Notes under the pieces: generated by a model
What the model was told of the DNA's origin: nothing
What the model saw: the letters and a program-made list of their open reading frames with translations, nothing else
Database searches by the model: none
Program-made: the position numbers and the translations under genes
IMG/VR virus record: IMGVR_UViG_3300042557_001513
Location: 1 to 52,980 of that record
Reading direction: 5' to 3' (one strand)
DNA length: 52,980 nucleotides
Origin: a virus
In this document: positions 41,194 to 48,945 of the stretch, one piece after another
Layout of the letters: every line of letters begins with the position of its first letter
Position numbering within the stretch: the first letter of the stretch is position 1

Positions 41194-41945
41194 TTTTGCA
41201 GGGCTTCTATGAGCGAACCGTCTTTACAACCGTGGACGACGGCGGCGTTGGTCGGCACAGGGCCGTAGACCGATTTGTCGTCGATCGGATCGCAGTAGAT
41301 GCGCCCGTCTTCATCGATCTCGTAGTTCTTGGTGCGCCAGTTGTTGTGTAGCAACTGTGATACCGCGGTGTGCGGGCGCATCTCGTGGCGGAGATACACG
41401 TCGAAGGGTTCGACATTCGGGCCGTCGTCGGTGCGGACATAGCTCCACAAAATCGAGCGGTTATGGAAATCGCCCGGATAAACACAGGTGCCGATGACAT
41501 GCTCGCCGTCGACTTTGACGAATTCGCCCGTCTTGCGATCGAGCATCCGGGTCACTTGGATGGCTCCAAGGAAAGGTTTTTGGGCTTGGTTGTATTCGGT
41601 CTCGATCGCGTCGAGCCAATCCTCGCGGATCGGCGTATTATCGGCCTCGAACCAATACCAAGTGTCCTTGTTCCCGCTGTGCTGGAGGTGGCGCACGGTC
41701 CGCGCCCAGAGGTGGTTGGCACTCTGGGGCCAGCCGAGTTCGCACTCGGAATCCGGGATAAAGAGGTCGGCCGAAGCGAAAAGCGGGGCCAACTGCTCTT
41801 TGAGCGCGGCGGCTTCGTCCTTCGTATTGTAGGCTCCGACCACCAGCAGCTTGTGCCGGCCGAGGTTACCCAAAAGGGCCATGTGCCCGGCCAGCTTGGT
41901 GGCGAGCTTGAGGTCGACTTGGGAAACGGGCAGGACGAGGAGCAT
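41190..41945 (-). CDS. glycosyltransferase-like (GT-A type) protein
   Basis: A 251-residue protein. An N-terminal Rossmann-like strand set (LLVLPVSQVDLKLATKLAGHM, HKLLVVGAYN) leads to YWFEADNTPIREDWLDAIETEY at about 98-118. The acidic DN pair after the strand suits the DxD-type site of a GT-A enzyme, although a clear DxD is missing. It is similar in style to the N-terminal part of the 4672 product. The target is unknown: capsid, DNA or host surface. It starts after a GTAATAACTCCGTAAACC leader without a Shine-Dalgarno. Confidence 0.55.
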   Translation of the reverse strand: MLLVLPVSQVDLKLATKLAGHMALLGNLGRHKLLVVGAYNTKDEAAALKEQLAPLFASADLFIPDSECELGWPQSANHLWARTVRHLQHSGNKDTWYWFEADNTPIREDWLDAIETEYNQAQKPFLGAIQVTRMLDRKTGEFVKVDGEHVIGTCVYPGDFHNRSILWSYVRTDDGPNVEPFDVYLRHEMRPHTAVSQLLHNNWRTKNYEIDEDGRIYCDPIDDKSVYGPVPTNAAVVHGCKDGSLIEALQK

Positions 41946-41955
41946 GGTTTACGGA

Positions 41956-41963
41956 GTTATTAC
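41956..41963 (-). promoter_or_regulatory. GTAATAAC leader element, copy 12
   Basis: Minus-strand AAG-TAA-TAAC: the TAA is the stop of the PD-(D/E)XK gene. It continues TCCGTAAACC and is 10 bases from ATG 41945. Confidence 0.72.
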
Positions 41964-42352
41964 TTTAGCACGGTGTCGAGGATTTCCCAATTATCCGGCT
42001 GACGGTGGAGCCGCGGCGTGTAGTTAATTTTCTTTCGCTCGGCGATCTCGTCAAATCGCCAGAGGACGAACTTCTGCCGATCTGGCAACCACGCGGCGAG
42101 AATCTGGAAGTCGCCGCGAGCATAAGTCTGCTTACATTTCTGACCGCGACTGCTGCTGATCCCGTAAGCATCGCGATCCGGATAATAAGTCGCCGTCTTT
42201 ACTTGGACACAGACAGGGAGATAGGGAGGGTAATGAATGATGAGGTCGGCGGCATGGGCATGACCGAGCGGCACGTAGACTTTCCAGCCACGCCCATCGG
42301 CTTCAAAAATAAACCTTACCTCGGCCGAGGTGCCTTTTTCGCAGTCAGTCAT
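41960..42352 (-). CDS. PD-(D/E)XK endonuclease-like protein
   Basis: A 130-residue protein. ADLIIH followed by VQVKTATYY gives the Asp...Q-x-K core of PD-(D/E)XK nucleases (PDDEXK_11-like); the earlier TSAEVRFIFEADGRGWKVYVP is a matching N-terminal helix-strand unit. The role could be DNA cleavage, packaging or defence against other DNA; it is a stand-alone nuclease. Its start overlaps the glycosyltransferase-like gene upstream (ATGA), and its stop is in a GTAATAAC element. Confidence 0.65.
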   Translation of the reverse strand: MTDCEKGTSAEVRFIFEADGRGWKVYVPLGHAHAADLIIHYPPYLPVCVQVKTATYYPDRDAYGISSSRGQKCKQTYARGDFQILAAWLPDRQKFVLWRFDEIAERKKINYTPRLHRQPDNWEILDTVLK

Positions 42353-43323
42353 GCAGCAACGGCGTGGACTAAAGGTGCCACCTTGCCGAAGATTTCAAAG
42401 GTCGAGTTGCGTCGGACCAGATGCGGAATGCGGAGTGCATTCTGCCGATCGACTTCTTGAGCCGCTTGTTCTTCGGTGGAATAGCGGTCGGTCTTGTGGA
42501 GGTGGCGGGTCGCGGCACGGTGGCTCTTGAGTGTGACACGCTCGCCCGTGCTGCGTGAGACCACTTGCCAATCTCCGGGCGGGAGCACATTGCGGTCGAC
42601 ATCCGGCGGAGGAATGAACGGCGGGATCTCTAGGTGGGATATCCCACCGTCATAACAATAGGTGCCGTCTTTGCGGGGGTAGAGACAATCCGGGGTCCAC
42701 AAGCACGTCTCTTGAATAAACGGCACTCCAAGTCCAATAGCCAAGCCCATCGGGCTCGACTGGTTGCCGATAAAGAGATCCGCCCCCGCGATCAGCTTGG
42801 CCAGTTCGAGGTAGTCGTTGGTGATGGCATACTCGGCATGAACCTTGGTCACCCGTCGCAGTTCCTCGACCTCGTGCGGCATCCCGACAAAGAGCATCTT
42901 CGTGCCGAGTTTTTCACCGATCAGATCCCACCGGAAGTAAGGGTTGTGGTAGCGCGGGCTGCGATGACAGACGACCCGCCCCCGTGCCCGCGCCGAGGGG
43001 GAAACTTTCAGCCAAGGATCGGGCACCGCGTTGGCATTGACCCAATCGCTTTGCAATTCCATCAGGCTGACCCCGTAGATTAGCCCGCCATTACGGAACG
43101 TGGAGAAATTGACGCAGTGCTCGTTGGCCGGCGCATCCCCGTGAATCACCTTGCCGACATACTCTTGGGCTTCGAGGAGTGGACGCAACACCGCCGCCCT
43201 TTGCTCGGTCATCTTCGCCGTCCAAGGACGTGAGTTGAGATAAAGATCCCCGCGCCCGAGTTCCCTCATCGAGGGTAAGGCGTAGAGCACATCTCCCAAA
43301 TCTCCGGAGTGGAAATAATTCAC
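42349..43323 (-). CDS. glycosyltransferase family 9-like protein (GT-B type)
   Basis: A 324-residue protein. N-terminal HSGDLGDVLYALP and the C-terminal ADLFIGNQSSPMGLAIGLGVPFIQE correspond to the donor and acceptor motifs of ADP-heptose/GT9-type enzymes, which act in LPS core synthesis. Arg-rich and His-rich mid parts (CHRSPRYHNPYFRW) are also found in that group. In a phage it may modify the host surface, perhaps blocking superinfection, or modify its own virion. The start is GTG 43323, overlapping the metallopeptidase gene's TGA. Confidence 0.65.
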   Translation of the reverse strand: MNYFHSGDLGDVLYALPSMRELGRGDLYLNSRPWTAKMTEQRAAVLRPLLEAQEYVGKVIHGDAPANEHCVNFSTFRNGGLIYGVSLMELQSDWVNANAVPDPWLKVSPSARARGRVVCHRSPRYHNPYFRWDLIGEKLGTKMLFVGMPHEVEELRRVTKVHAEYAITNDYLELAKLIAGADLFIGNQSSPMGLAIGLGVPFIQETCLWTPDCLYPRKDGTYCYDGGISHLEIPPFIPPPDVDRNVLPPGDWQVVSRSTGERVTLKSHRAATRHLHKTDRYSTEEQAAQEVDRQNALRIPHLVRRNSTFEIFGKVAPLVHAVAA

Positions 43324-44420
43324 GCTGTTAGAGTGCTTCGGTCTCTGGGAACAGACGCCATGAAATTTAGCATGTTAAGGATGCTTTTTCTTCCTTTGGA
43401 CATCTCAAGTAGATCATTGATATTGTCGTTATTGCCGTCGTAGTCCTGTAAAAACCCCTCCAAATCCTGCTCCGTAATGGTCTTGTCCGGCTGAAAACCA
43501 GCTTGCTGACGAAGCACCATTATCCGCGCATGGACTTCATCTGGATTAGCAAAGTAATCAAACTTGTCCTTATAGACGCCTTTCTGCTGGTCTTTGGGTT
43601 TAATTTCGTTGGCGACAATGTCTTTATGTATGGTCCTCATAAAGCCGCCTCCGAGTCCTGCTTGATTCACATGATGCGTCAACTCATGGAGTGGCACGGA
43701 ACTGTCCGCGTTAGGAGTCATCAGAAGACGGCCTTCATCCCGTAGGTATTGCCCCGTTATTCTTGGATCGCCGTCGATCTCCTTCTGAATTTCTACTTTT
43801 GGTGGCTTCTGTAAGTTTTCTTCTATATACGGCGCGTCTTTATCCAGTCCCTCTTGGATGTGTGGATCTGTTATTTTGCGGCGGTCATACCAGTCGTCCA
43901 AAAATGACTGCGCTGCGTTAATCTCTGGGCCTAAATTGCTCATTATAGACTTCACAAAGTCCGGATTCTCCCGCTCGTCTAAAATCGCATTGATCCGGTC
44001 CGCTTCGGCTTTCTGCTCCGGCGTAACACCTGAAACTTTATCGACCCCGATCCGCGAGATGATCGACCTCTTGAACGCAATATCATCTTCCGCGTAAGCC
44101 TTGCTCGCCGCGTCTTTGCCAAACTCTTTTTTGCGCCACTCCTGCTGCTCTTCGGAAAGCTCAAACTCAGGCGCGTATCCGGTCTCGTCCATCAAATGCA
44201 TGGCCGCTTCAATCTTGAGAAGACCCTGCATCTTGTTCGGGTCAGCCATGTTACGGTTGAACGGATTGGCCACGATTACCCGCGGCTCTTTGGGGTCACT
44301 TCCATTGAGTCCTGCGCCCCAAGCCATGCCTGCGGTGTTTGTGTTCTTACGAAACCACTCGGTCAGCCCGAGTTCGTCGGCTGTCTTGACCGGATACCCG
44401 TATGAAGTTCCCAGCGGCAT
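43320..44420 (-). CDS. phage metallopeptidase-like protein
   Basis: A 366-residue protein. A zincin motif (VPLHELTHHVNQAG at about 244-257) is followed after about 45 residues by YFANPDEVHARIM, where the Glu would be the third ligand. The N-terminal part (GWP-poor, WGAGLNGSDPKEPRVIVANPFNRN) seems to be a phage-specific domain. It lies between TerL and the modification genes, so a role in head maturation or in injected-protein processing is possible. A TTG start nine bases upstream would add three residues, but ATG 44420 overlaps the previous TAA (TAATG). Confidence 0.6.
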   Translation of the reverse strand: MPLGTSYGYPVKTADELGLTEWFRKNTNTAGMAWGAGLNGSDPKEPRVIVANPFNRNMADPNKMQGLLKIEAAMHLMDETGYAPEFELSEEQQEWRKKEFGKDAASKAYAEDDIAFKRSIISRIGVDKVSGVTPEQKAEADRINAILDERENPDFVKSIMSNLGPEINAAQSFLDDWYDRRKITDPHIQEGLDKDAPYIEENLQKPPKVEIQKEIDGDPRITGQYLRDEGRLLMTPNADSSVPLHELTHHVNQAGLGGGFMRTIHKDIVANEIKPKDQQKGVYKDKFDYFANPDEVHARIMVLRQQAGFQPDKTITEQDLEGFLQDYDGNNDNINDLLEMSKGRKSILNMLNFMASVPRDRSTLTA

Positions 44421-44605
44421 TATACCCAATCGTCGTTAGCTTCTTCGCGTGTTTCGGTCTCGTCCTCTTGGAACATAGTGTCCTCCTTGGACAACACCTC
44501 GGTCACCGCATCAACGGCCTGAAGCCAATCCGGTGCGGTCAGCGAAATCATCCGCAGCGGTGGTGCATTCTTCCGCAACTCCTCAACTGTGACGCGATAC
44601 GACAT
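44420..44605 (-). CDS. small acidic protein
   Basis: A 61-residue protein (MSYRVTVEELRKNAPPLRMISL and an acidic tail, EDETETREEANDDWV). An earlier in-frame start at 44695 lies in TerL, so I use ATG 44605. It is preceded by CATAACAGCATAACA, a weak copy of the TAATAAC element. It lies just after TerL on the minus strand; a small terminase-linked role is possible but no motif supports it. Confidence 0.5.
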   Translation of the reverse strand: MSYRVTVEELRKNAPPLRMISLTAPDWLQAVDAVTEVLSKEDTMFQEDETETREEANDDWV

Positions 44606-44628
44606 TGTTATGCTGTTATGATACCGCT

Positions 44629-46401
44629 TCAAAAAGACTGGAGCAACTGACCCGACCGCCGCGGGGCATACTTCGAAGTCATCGTCGACTTCCAACTGCT
44701 CATCCCGCGGCGACTCCCCCCAGTCTCTTGGGGAGGACGCAGCCCGAACCGTTCGCGAACAACATCGAGCATGACGAACGCCGCATCGGCTACGTCGGGC
44801 GATCGGCCGATCCTGGCCTTCATGTCGGTCTTCGACTCGACGACCACCTTCATCGATCCGGACTTACGTGTGTCGTAGTTCCGACTGGTCATCTCCCGAG
44901 CCAGATCCGGCCCGATCCCCCGCAACTGACCATTCTGCAAAAACTCCTTCGCGCCGAACCAAAGCTCGGTCACGCGGTTGACATACTTGTCCTGGGCCGC
45001 GGTCGCATCGTAAGCCGAGAGCGATCGACCCGAAGGAGCCCCGCCGAAGTGAACCCGGAGGAACTCGTTCGACCCGCAGACTGTGGCCATCGCATCGCAG
45101 AAGGGCACACCGCCGCCCGTCACATCGACCCCGATGTTGCGCCACGGCACCCCAGCTTTGACCACGATGTCTTTGATTTTCTTGGCGATCTGGAAAGTTC
45201 GCGGCTCGGGGTTGCTGGCCTCTTCGTCGAGGTAGTGGAACTCGTCGAAGGAAACCTGATCGACGCCATCTTTGTTCTGGCCAAACGAGCCCAAATAAAT
45301 GACACACCTATCCCCGCCGCTCACGAACGAGGGGTCGATGCCGACAATACGTTCGGCGCGGCCCCTCCAGATCGGCTTCTGATCGGCTTGGAAGCGGATG
45401 ATCTCGGCCTCGGAATAGATGGCTTTGCTGACCGCCTGCGGTGGCCAAAAACCTCTGTAGTCTCTCCAAAAGATTGGATTGTCCTCACCGAGTCGCTCAC
45501 GGGCCTCGTCGATTTTTTCCCATTTCTGGATCGGCCATTTGTTTTCGCCGGCCAAGTAGTTCGGATTCTTGAGGGCATCGAGGTGCAGACAAACCCCACC
45601 CAGCTTGGTCTCCCACTTCTCGTCATTGACCGTAATGCTCCCCCAACCGTTGATCGGCTCGACGAAGCGCCCGAAGGGATCGTAGTAGGAGACAGGGTTC
45701 GCCGCCGCACAGATGTGGAGAAACGGGTTGTTCGAGAGGTTGGACATCGCGGTGTCGAGGAAGGCATGACCCAACTCGCTCAACTCGTCGGCCGCGACGA
45801 TGACCCGCGGAGCCTTCATGCCTCGCATCTTACCCGTCACCTCGCTGGTCTTCTTCGCCTCGGCCGGAATCAAGTAAACCCCCGCCTGCTCCATCCTCTC
45901 CCCGTTGCGGATCGTGTAGATGGCCGGAGTCGGAGTATCCGCGAGCTTCCCTGGAGCCACGGGCTTGATGCACGGCCAGTAACGCTGGATGGCACCCCAG
46001 ACGCGCTTCTTGGCGTCACGGATGCTCGTGGAGGTAACGAGCGAAAGCGTGTGGAACGGCGCGGCCATCCAATTCAGGAGAGCCCAGATGGCCATGAATT
46101 CCGACTTGCCGGACGAACCGCAGCCTGCGAAACCGACGAACTTATTGTGACAGCACTCATACAACATGTCATCGGCCCAAGGGTGCCAAATAAAGTTCTC
46201 AGTTTTCTTATTGAAGAAAATCTGAGCCGCGTTTTTGAAGTGCTCTTCGATCGGCAACATCTCCGGCGACCGCCGGTCACGGTTCACGAAGCAGTAAAGC
46301 TCGATCGCCCAATCAGCCGTCCCCGGCACAAAATAGACCCCGTATTTAAGTCGGTATCCGACCGGAGGAGTCGTGGCATCGGAGGCAAAAATCGGGGTCA
46401 T
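44629..46401 (-). CDS. terL: terminase large subunit
   Basis: A 590-residue protein. Walker A GCGSSGKS at about 92-99 and Walker B RVIVAADE at about 198-205 form the packaging ATPase. The C-terminal RNase-H-like nuclease has GIDPSF at about 353, GVDVTG at about 423 and DVADA at about 535. It powers DNA packaging through the portal and cuts concatemers. It is the first gene of the minus-strand block, next to the divergent control region. No obvious small terminase gene was found nearby. Confidence 0.9.
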   Translation of the reverse strand: MTPIFASDATTPPVGYRLKYGVYFVPGTADWAIELYCFVNRDRRSPEMLPIEEHFKNAAQIFFNKKTENFIWHPWADDMLYECCHNKFVGFAGCGSSGKSEFMAIWALLNWMAAPFHTLSLVTSTSIRDAKKRVWGAIQRYWPCIKPVAPGKLADTPTPAIYTIRNGERMEQAGVYLIPAEAKKTSEVTGKMRGMKAPRVIVAADELSELGHAFLDTAMSNLSNNPFLHICAAANPVSYYDPFGRFVEPINGWGSITVNDEKWETKLGGVCLHLDALKNPNYLAGENKWPIQKWEKIDEARERLGEDNPIFWRDYRGFWPPQAVSKAIYSEAEIIRFQADQKPIWRGRAERIVGIDPSFVSGGDRCVIYLGSFGQNKDGVDQVSFDEFHYLDEEASNPEPRTFQIAKKIKDIVVKAGVPWRNIGVDVTGGGVPFCDAMATVCGSNEFLRVHFGGAPSGRSLSAYDATAAQDKYVNRVTELWFGAKEFLQNGQLRGIGPDLAREMTSRNYDTRKSGSMKVVVESKTDMKARIGRSPDVADAAFVMLDVVRERFGLRPPQETGGSRRGMSSWKSTMTSKYAPRRSGQLLQSF

Positions 46402-46660
46402 TTTGGAAATTTTTCTGCTACAGAGTTATACAAGCGGACACAATCGTTTTTGATATTTCGCAGTCACCTCATTACCAACACTTTATGACAACCGTAGCAC
46501 GGGTTCGAATTTACGGGTTTAGGGGATTATTTAACTTCTGTAAGTCACTCGATTTACTCTGTTATCGGCGAAGTTCCGCCTATTATCATTTTCGATATTA
46601 TTATGCGCTTATGAATATTTTTGAACATTTTGACACAAAATCTGGTCACAATTAACAAGC
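46402..46660. promoter_or_regulatory. AT-rich divergent control region between terL and the integrase
   Basis: A region of 259 bases without a gene, the most AT-rich part of the window. Transcription of the minus-strand late block and of the plus-strand integrase arm both start from here. TTGACA at 46630 has no good -10 box 17 bases on. On the minus strand TATAAC (about 46424-46429) may be a -10. The element 'cctattatcattttcgatattattatgcg' contains repeated ATTAT units, possible operator or bend sequence. Promoters are not resolved. Confidence 0.6.
46497..46525. other. candidate attP core
   Basis: Contains ACGGGTTCGAATTTACGGGTT: the tRNA T-loop-like GGGTTCGAAT and a direct repeat of ACGGGTT. 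It lies about 140 bases upstream of the integrase start, where an attachment site matching a host tRNA 3' end is expected. The evidence is modest because the match is short and no host sequence is available. Confidence 0.3.
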
Positions 46661-47887
46661 ATGAAAATCGAAATTACTGACACCCGAAACGAGGGCGTTG
46701 TCGTCCGGCTCAATGGGGCCAAGGCGCACATCGCCAAGGTCCGCAATGGAGCTTACCGCCAGTTCCTCATCCGCTGGAAGGTGGGGCGGAAGACGATGAG
46801 GCGCGTCTTCGCCAAACGCGACAAAGCGATAGAGGAGGCTCAAAGGATCGTCACTGACTTGGCCAGCGCCCTCGGCGAGAGAACTACAATTCATCCGGAG
46901 GATAATCTATTCCTTCGGGAGTGTTTACGCAAAGCGGGCGGGAAAAGTCGCTTGCTCGAAGCCGTGGAACAATACGTGGCCAAGAACCCGATCGGGGCTG
47001 GTCGGAGGACAGTAAAAGAGGTGTCGGTCGAATTCGTCGAAGCGATGCGGGAGCGACAGAAATTGAAGGGGCTTTCGAAGTCCTACCTCAACGGGCTCTC
47101 GACCGATTCAAACCACATCCGGCGCTGGATCGGCCACCGGCAACTCAACAGTGTGACCCACGAGGAATTCCAGGGCTACATCAGCAAGGGTGAGTGGTCG
47201 CCATTCACTTACCGCAATCTGGTGCGCCACTGGCAGATGATGGAAAAGTTCGCCAAGAAAAAGGGCTACCTCGGTAAGGACGCCGACTCCATCACCGCGG
47301 ACCTAGCTCTCCCCTCCCTCGACCGCAGAGTGGTGCCGACCTTCAAGCCTTGGGAGCTTATGCACCTCCTCCTGATCGCCAAGCCGGACGAGATCCCCTA
47401 CATCGCGACGATGGCATTCGCCGGTTCGCGTCGGGCAGAGTTCCAGCGGATGACGGCGGCTCAACTCAAGTTCGATGAGCATCATGCGGTCATCGATGAG
47501 ACGATCGCCAAGACTGCGGCTCGCCGGACTTTGGACATCACCGACCAGATGAAAGCCTGGCTCGCAGTCGCCGAGATCCCCGAGGAGGGTCGCCTGACTA
47601 GCCACCGCCGGGTGGCGGCACTGAGCCGGAACAAGGCTCGGCTCTCAGCCGTCGGGGTTGAGTGGAAGAACAATGTGCTCCGGCACTCGTTCTGCACCTA
47701 CCACTATGCCAAATACCGCAACGCCAACGAGACCTCCTACCTCGCGGGTAACAGCCCGAAGACCCTGCAAAAGCACTACCGCGGCCTCGTAACCACGGCG
47801 GAAGCTGACGAATGGTTTAATATCACACCGATAGTGGTGCGGGCTTATGCGGAAGAAAACGGCTTGTCCTCTTTAATAAAATGGTGA
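46661..47887 (+). CDS. int: tyrosine site-specific recombinase (integrase)
   Basis: A 408-residue protein. An N-terminal part (about 1-70) with KAHIAKVRNGAYRQFLIRWKVG is likely arm-binding; a core-binding helical part follows at about 110-220. The catalytic domain shows AFAGSRRAEFQRMT at about 252 (Arg I), LRHSFCTYHYAK at about 340 (His/Arg II), and HYRGL at about 373 (the nucleophile Tyr). The normal L-G-H is replaced by AGN. The C-terminal HYRGLVTTAEADEWFNITP resembles integrases I associate with Verrucomicrobiota. It integrates or excises the phage genome. No Shine-Dalgarno is visible before ATG 46661. Confidence 0.9.
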   Translation: MKIEITDTRNEGVVVRLNGAKAHIAKVRNGAYRQFLIRWKVGRKTMRRVFAKRDKAIEEAQRIVTDLASALGERTTIHPEDNLFLRECLRKAGGKSRLLEAVEQYVAKNPIGAGRRTVKEVSVEFVEAMRERQKLKGLSKSYLNGLSTDSNHIRRWIGHRQLNSVTHEEFQGYISKGEWSPFTYRNLVRHWQMMEKFAKKKGYLGKDADSITADLALPSLDRRVVPTFKPWELMHLLLIAKPDEIPYIATMAFAGSRRAEFQRMTAAQLKFDEHHAVIDETIAKTAARRTLDITDQMKAWLAVAEIPEEGRLTSHRRVAALSRNKARLSAVGVEWKNNVLRHSFCTYHYAKYRNANETSYLAGNSPKTLQKHYRGLVTTAEADEWFNITPIVVRAYAEENGLSSLIKW

Positions 47888-47921
47888 ACAACCACGCATG
47901 TTCGTTGTCGAACATAGAGAA

Positions 47922-47932
47922 AGAAAGAACCC
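47922..47932 (+). promoter_or_regulatory. Shared purine-rich leader (RBS) of the 47941 gene
   Basis: AGAAAGAACCC ending 8 bases before ATG 47941. It is nearly the same as the left-arm leaders over 40 kb away, which links both plus-strand arms, and it favours 47941 over an in-frame ATG at 47881. Confidence 0.6.
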
Positions 47933-47940
47933 AAATAACC

Positions 47941-48246
47941 ATGAGCACAACAAAACACGGCCGTCTGAAGGCCGGCACTGAACGAGTGAGCTACGTAGAG
48001 AGTAAAATGACCTCCTCTGCGCTGCGCCTTTTGGCCGCAGCAAAGCAGACGAATGTCAGTTCACTGATCCGCGAAGCGACCTCCGCCTACCTAGCCGCAG
48101 AAGACCCAGATAAAACGCTGTCCCGCGTAGCCGAGGAGTTAGCCGTCTACAAGGCCGACACCAAGGAAGAACGCGCTGCCGACAGCCTCGATCCACAAAT
48201 GCAGAAAACCATAGCTGCCCTGCTCCGGAAACACCGGAACGGGTGA
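47941..48246 (+). CDS. small DNA-binding-type (ribbon-helix-helix-like) protein
   Basis: A 101-residue protein. The central segment (SKMTSSALRLLAAAKQTNVSSLIREATSAYL, about 20-50) resembles a ribbon-helix-helix core, and the rest is an acidic, helical tail (AEELAVYKADTKEERAAD). It may be a transcription regulator or partition-like protein. The gene ends right before a strong terminator hairpin, so it forms a unit with the integrase. Confidence 0.55.
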   Translation: MSTTKHGRLKAGTERVSYVESKMTSSALRLLAAAKQTNVSSLIREATSAYLAAEDPDKTLSRVAEELAVYKADTKEERAADSLDPQMQKTIAALLRKHRNG

Positions 48247-48252
48247 CGCGGT

Positions 48253-48286
48253 GCCGCGGGGGATGAACCCCGCGGCTTCTTTTTCA
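48253..48286 (+). terminator. rho-independent terminator
   Basis: A 9-bp GC-rich stem GCCGCGGGG/CCCCGCGGC (48253-48261/48268-48276) with a 6-base loop, followed by TTCTTTTTC. It lies 6 bases past the stop of the 47941 gene and precedes a new GTAATAAC-led gene. Confidence 0.88.
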
Positions 48287-48293
48287 CTACGCC

Positions 48294-48301
48294 GTAATAA
48301 C
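48294..48301 (+). promoter_or_regulatory. GTAATAAC leader element, copy 13
   Basis: GTAATAACCATAACAACTG, just after the terminator and 36 bases before ATG 48338, so a new transcript must begin at or after this point. A second CATAACA abuts the ATG. Confidence 0.72.
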
Positions 48302-48337
48302 CATAACAACTGCACATACACAAAAAAGCCCATAACA

Positions 48338-48505
48338 ATGATACTAGACCTCACCAAAAACCTGAAATCGGAACTCGACGAAGCGGCTCACTATTGCTCG
48401 CTCTCCCCAGAGAAACTCGCCTCTCTATTTGTCGAAGACGGGTTACGGCTGTATCGTGACAGCCGTGACGAATTCAGAGATACCGTTGACCGAGAAGATA
48501 GCTAA
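48338..48505 (+). CDS. small ribbon-helix-helix-like protein
   Basis: A 55-residue protein, ILDLTKNLKSELDEAAHYCSLSPEKLASLFVEDGLRLYRD, which fits the N-terminal strand plus two helices of an Arc/CopG-type fold, with an acidic end. It would act as a dimeric DNA-binding protein. It is preceded by two CATAACA sequences and a GTAATAAC element and has no Shine-Dalgarno. It overlaps the next gene by 41 bases in another frame. Confidence 0.5.
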   Translation: MILDLTKNLKSELDEAAHYCSLSPEKLASLFVEDGLRLYRDSRDEFRDTVDREDS

Positions 48506-48644
48506 CCTTCGCAATCCGAAGTTGATCCGCTCATTTGCAAGCGACCCTGAACTTGAAGACCGGCTTAAAGCTGAGTCGGAGAGTTCGGGGCGCTCAATGA
48601 GCGCGGTCATTCGCACTGCGTTGCGTAAATTCTTCGGGTTGTAG
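48465..48644 (+). CDS. small ribbon-helix-helix protein
   Basis: A 59-residue protein with RSFASDPELEDRLKAESESSGRSMSAVIRTALRKFFGL: the pattern L-x-x-x-S-G-R-S-x-S-x-V-I-R-x-A-L is characteristic of CopG/Arc regulators, with Arg and Ser at the turn between the two helices. The start is uncertain: GTG 48465 (taken) or ATG 48429, both inside the previous gene. The stop (TAG) abuts a TAATAAC element. Probable transcription repressor. Confidence 0.6.
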   Translation: MTNSEIPLTEKIANLRNPKLIRSFASDPELEDRLKAESESSGRSMSAVIRTALRKFFGL

Positions 48645-48651
48645 TAATAAC
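48644..48651 (+). promoter_or_regulatory. GTAATAAC leader element, copy 14
   Basis: TAG-TAA-TAAC at the end of the ribbon-helix-helix gene, with ACCATA then ATG 48658, only 6 bases away. Confidence 0.72.
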
Positions 48652-48657
48652 ACCATA

Positions 48658-48945
48658 ATGACTTCCATGATTCTGGAATGTGAGTCGTTTACCGCGACTC
48701 CGTTGGCCAGCGGCAAGCTGCGCCTGGAGATCAAGGCTCCGGTCGAGCGACCCAAGGAAACACTCGGTCCGCATGAAGCGGCTGAGAGATTAAGCGCGAT
48801 CTTCGGTCGGACAGTGCAGAAGCACTCACTTGGCTATTGGCGCAAGCGCGGCCTCCCTTACACCCAGGTTGGCGACAAGAAATACATCTACCACGAAGTC
48901 GCCATCACTCGGTGGGCGCAAGGACTGGGAGCTTCGATTCTATGA
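48658..48945 (+). CDS. excisionase/MerR-like helix-turn-helix protein
   Basis: A 95-residue protein. Residues 37-90 (LGPHEAAERLSAIFGRTVQKHSLGYWRKRGLPYTQVGDKKYIYHEVAITRWAQ) show the winged helix-turn-helix pattern of HTH_17-type excisionases and phage regulators: a recognition helix, a RxxGLP turn, then the wing with a Tyr. With the integrase nearby it may set the direction of recombination or control early genes. It follows a GTAATAAC element without a Shine-Dalgarno. Confidence 0.65.
   Translation: MTSMILECESFTATPLASGKLRLEIKAPVERPKETLGPHEAAERLSAIFGRTVQKHSLGYWRKRGLPYTQVGDKKYIYHEVAITRWAQGLGASIL

Noticed and set aside
44605-46488. Long open frame (over 600 codons) on the plus strand opposite terL.
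   Set aside because: The minus strand encodes clear terminase motifs; the opposite frame is a codon-bias shadow with no motif.
46568-46581. Small palindrome in the divergent region (GGCG/CGCC).
   Set aside because: The stem has only 4 bp, too weak for a terminator or operator claim.
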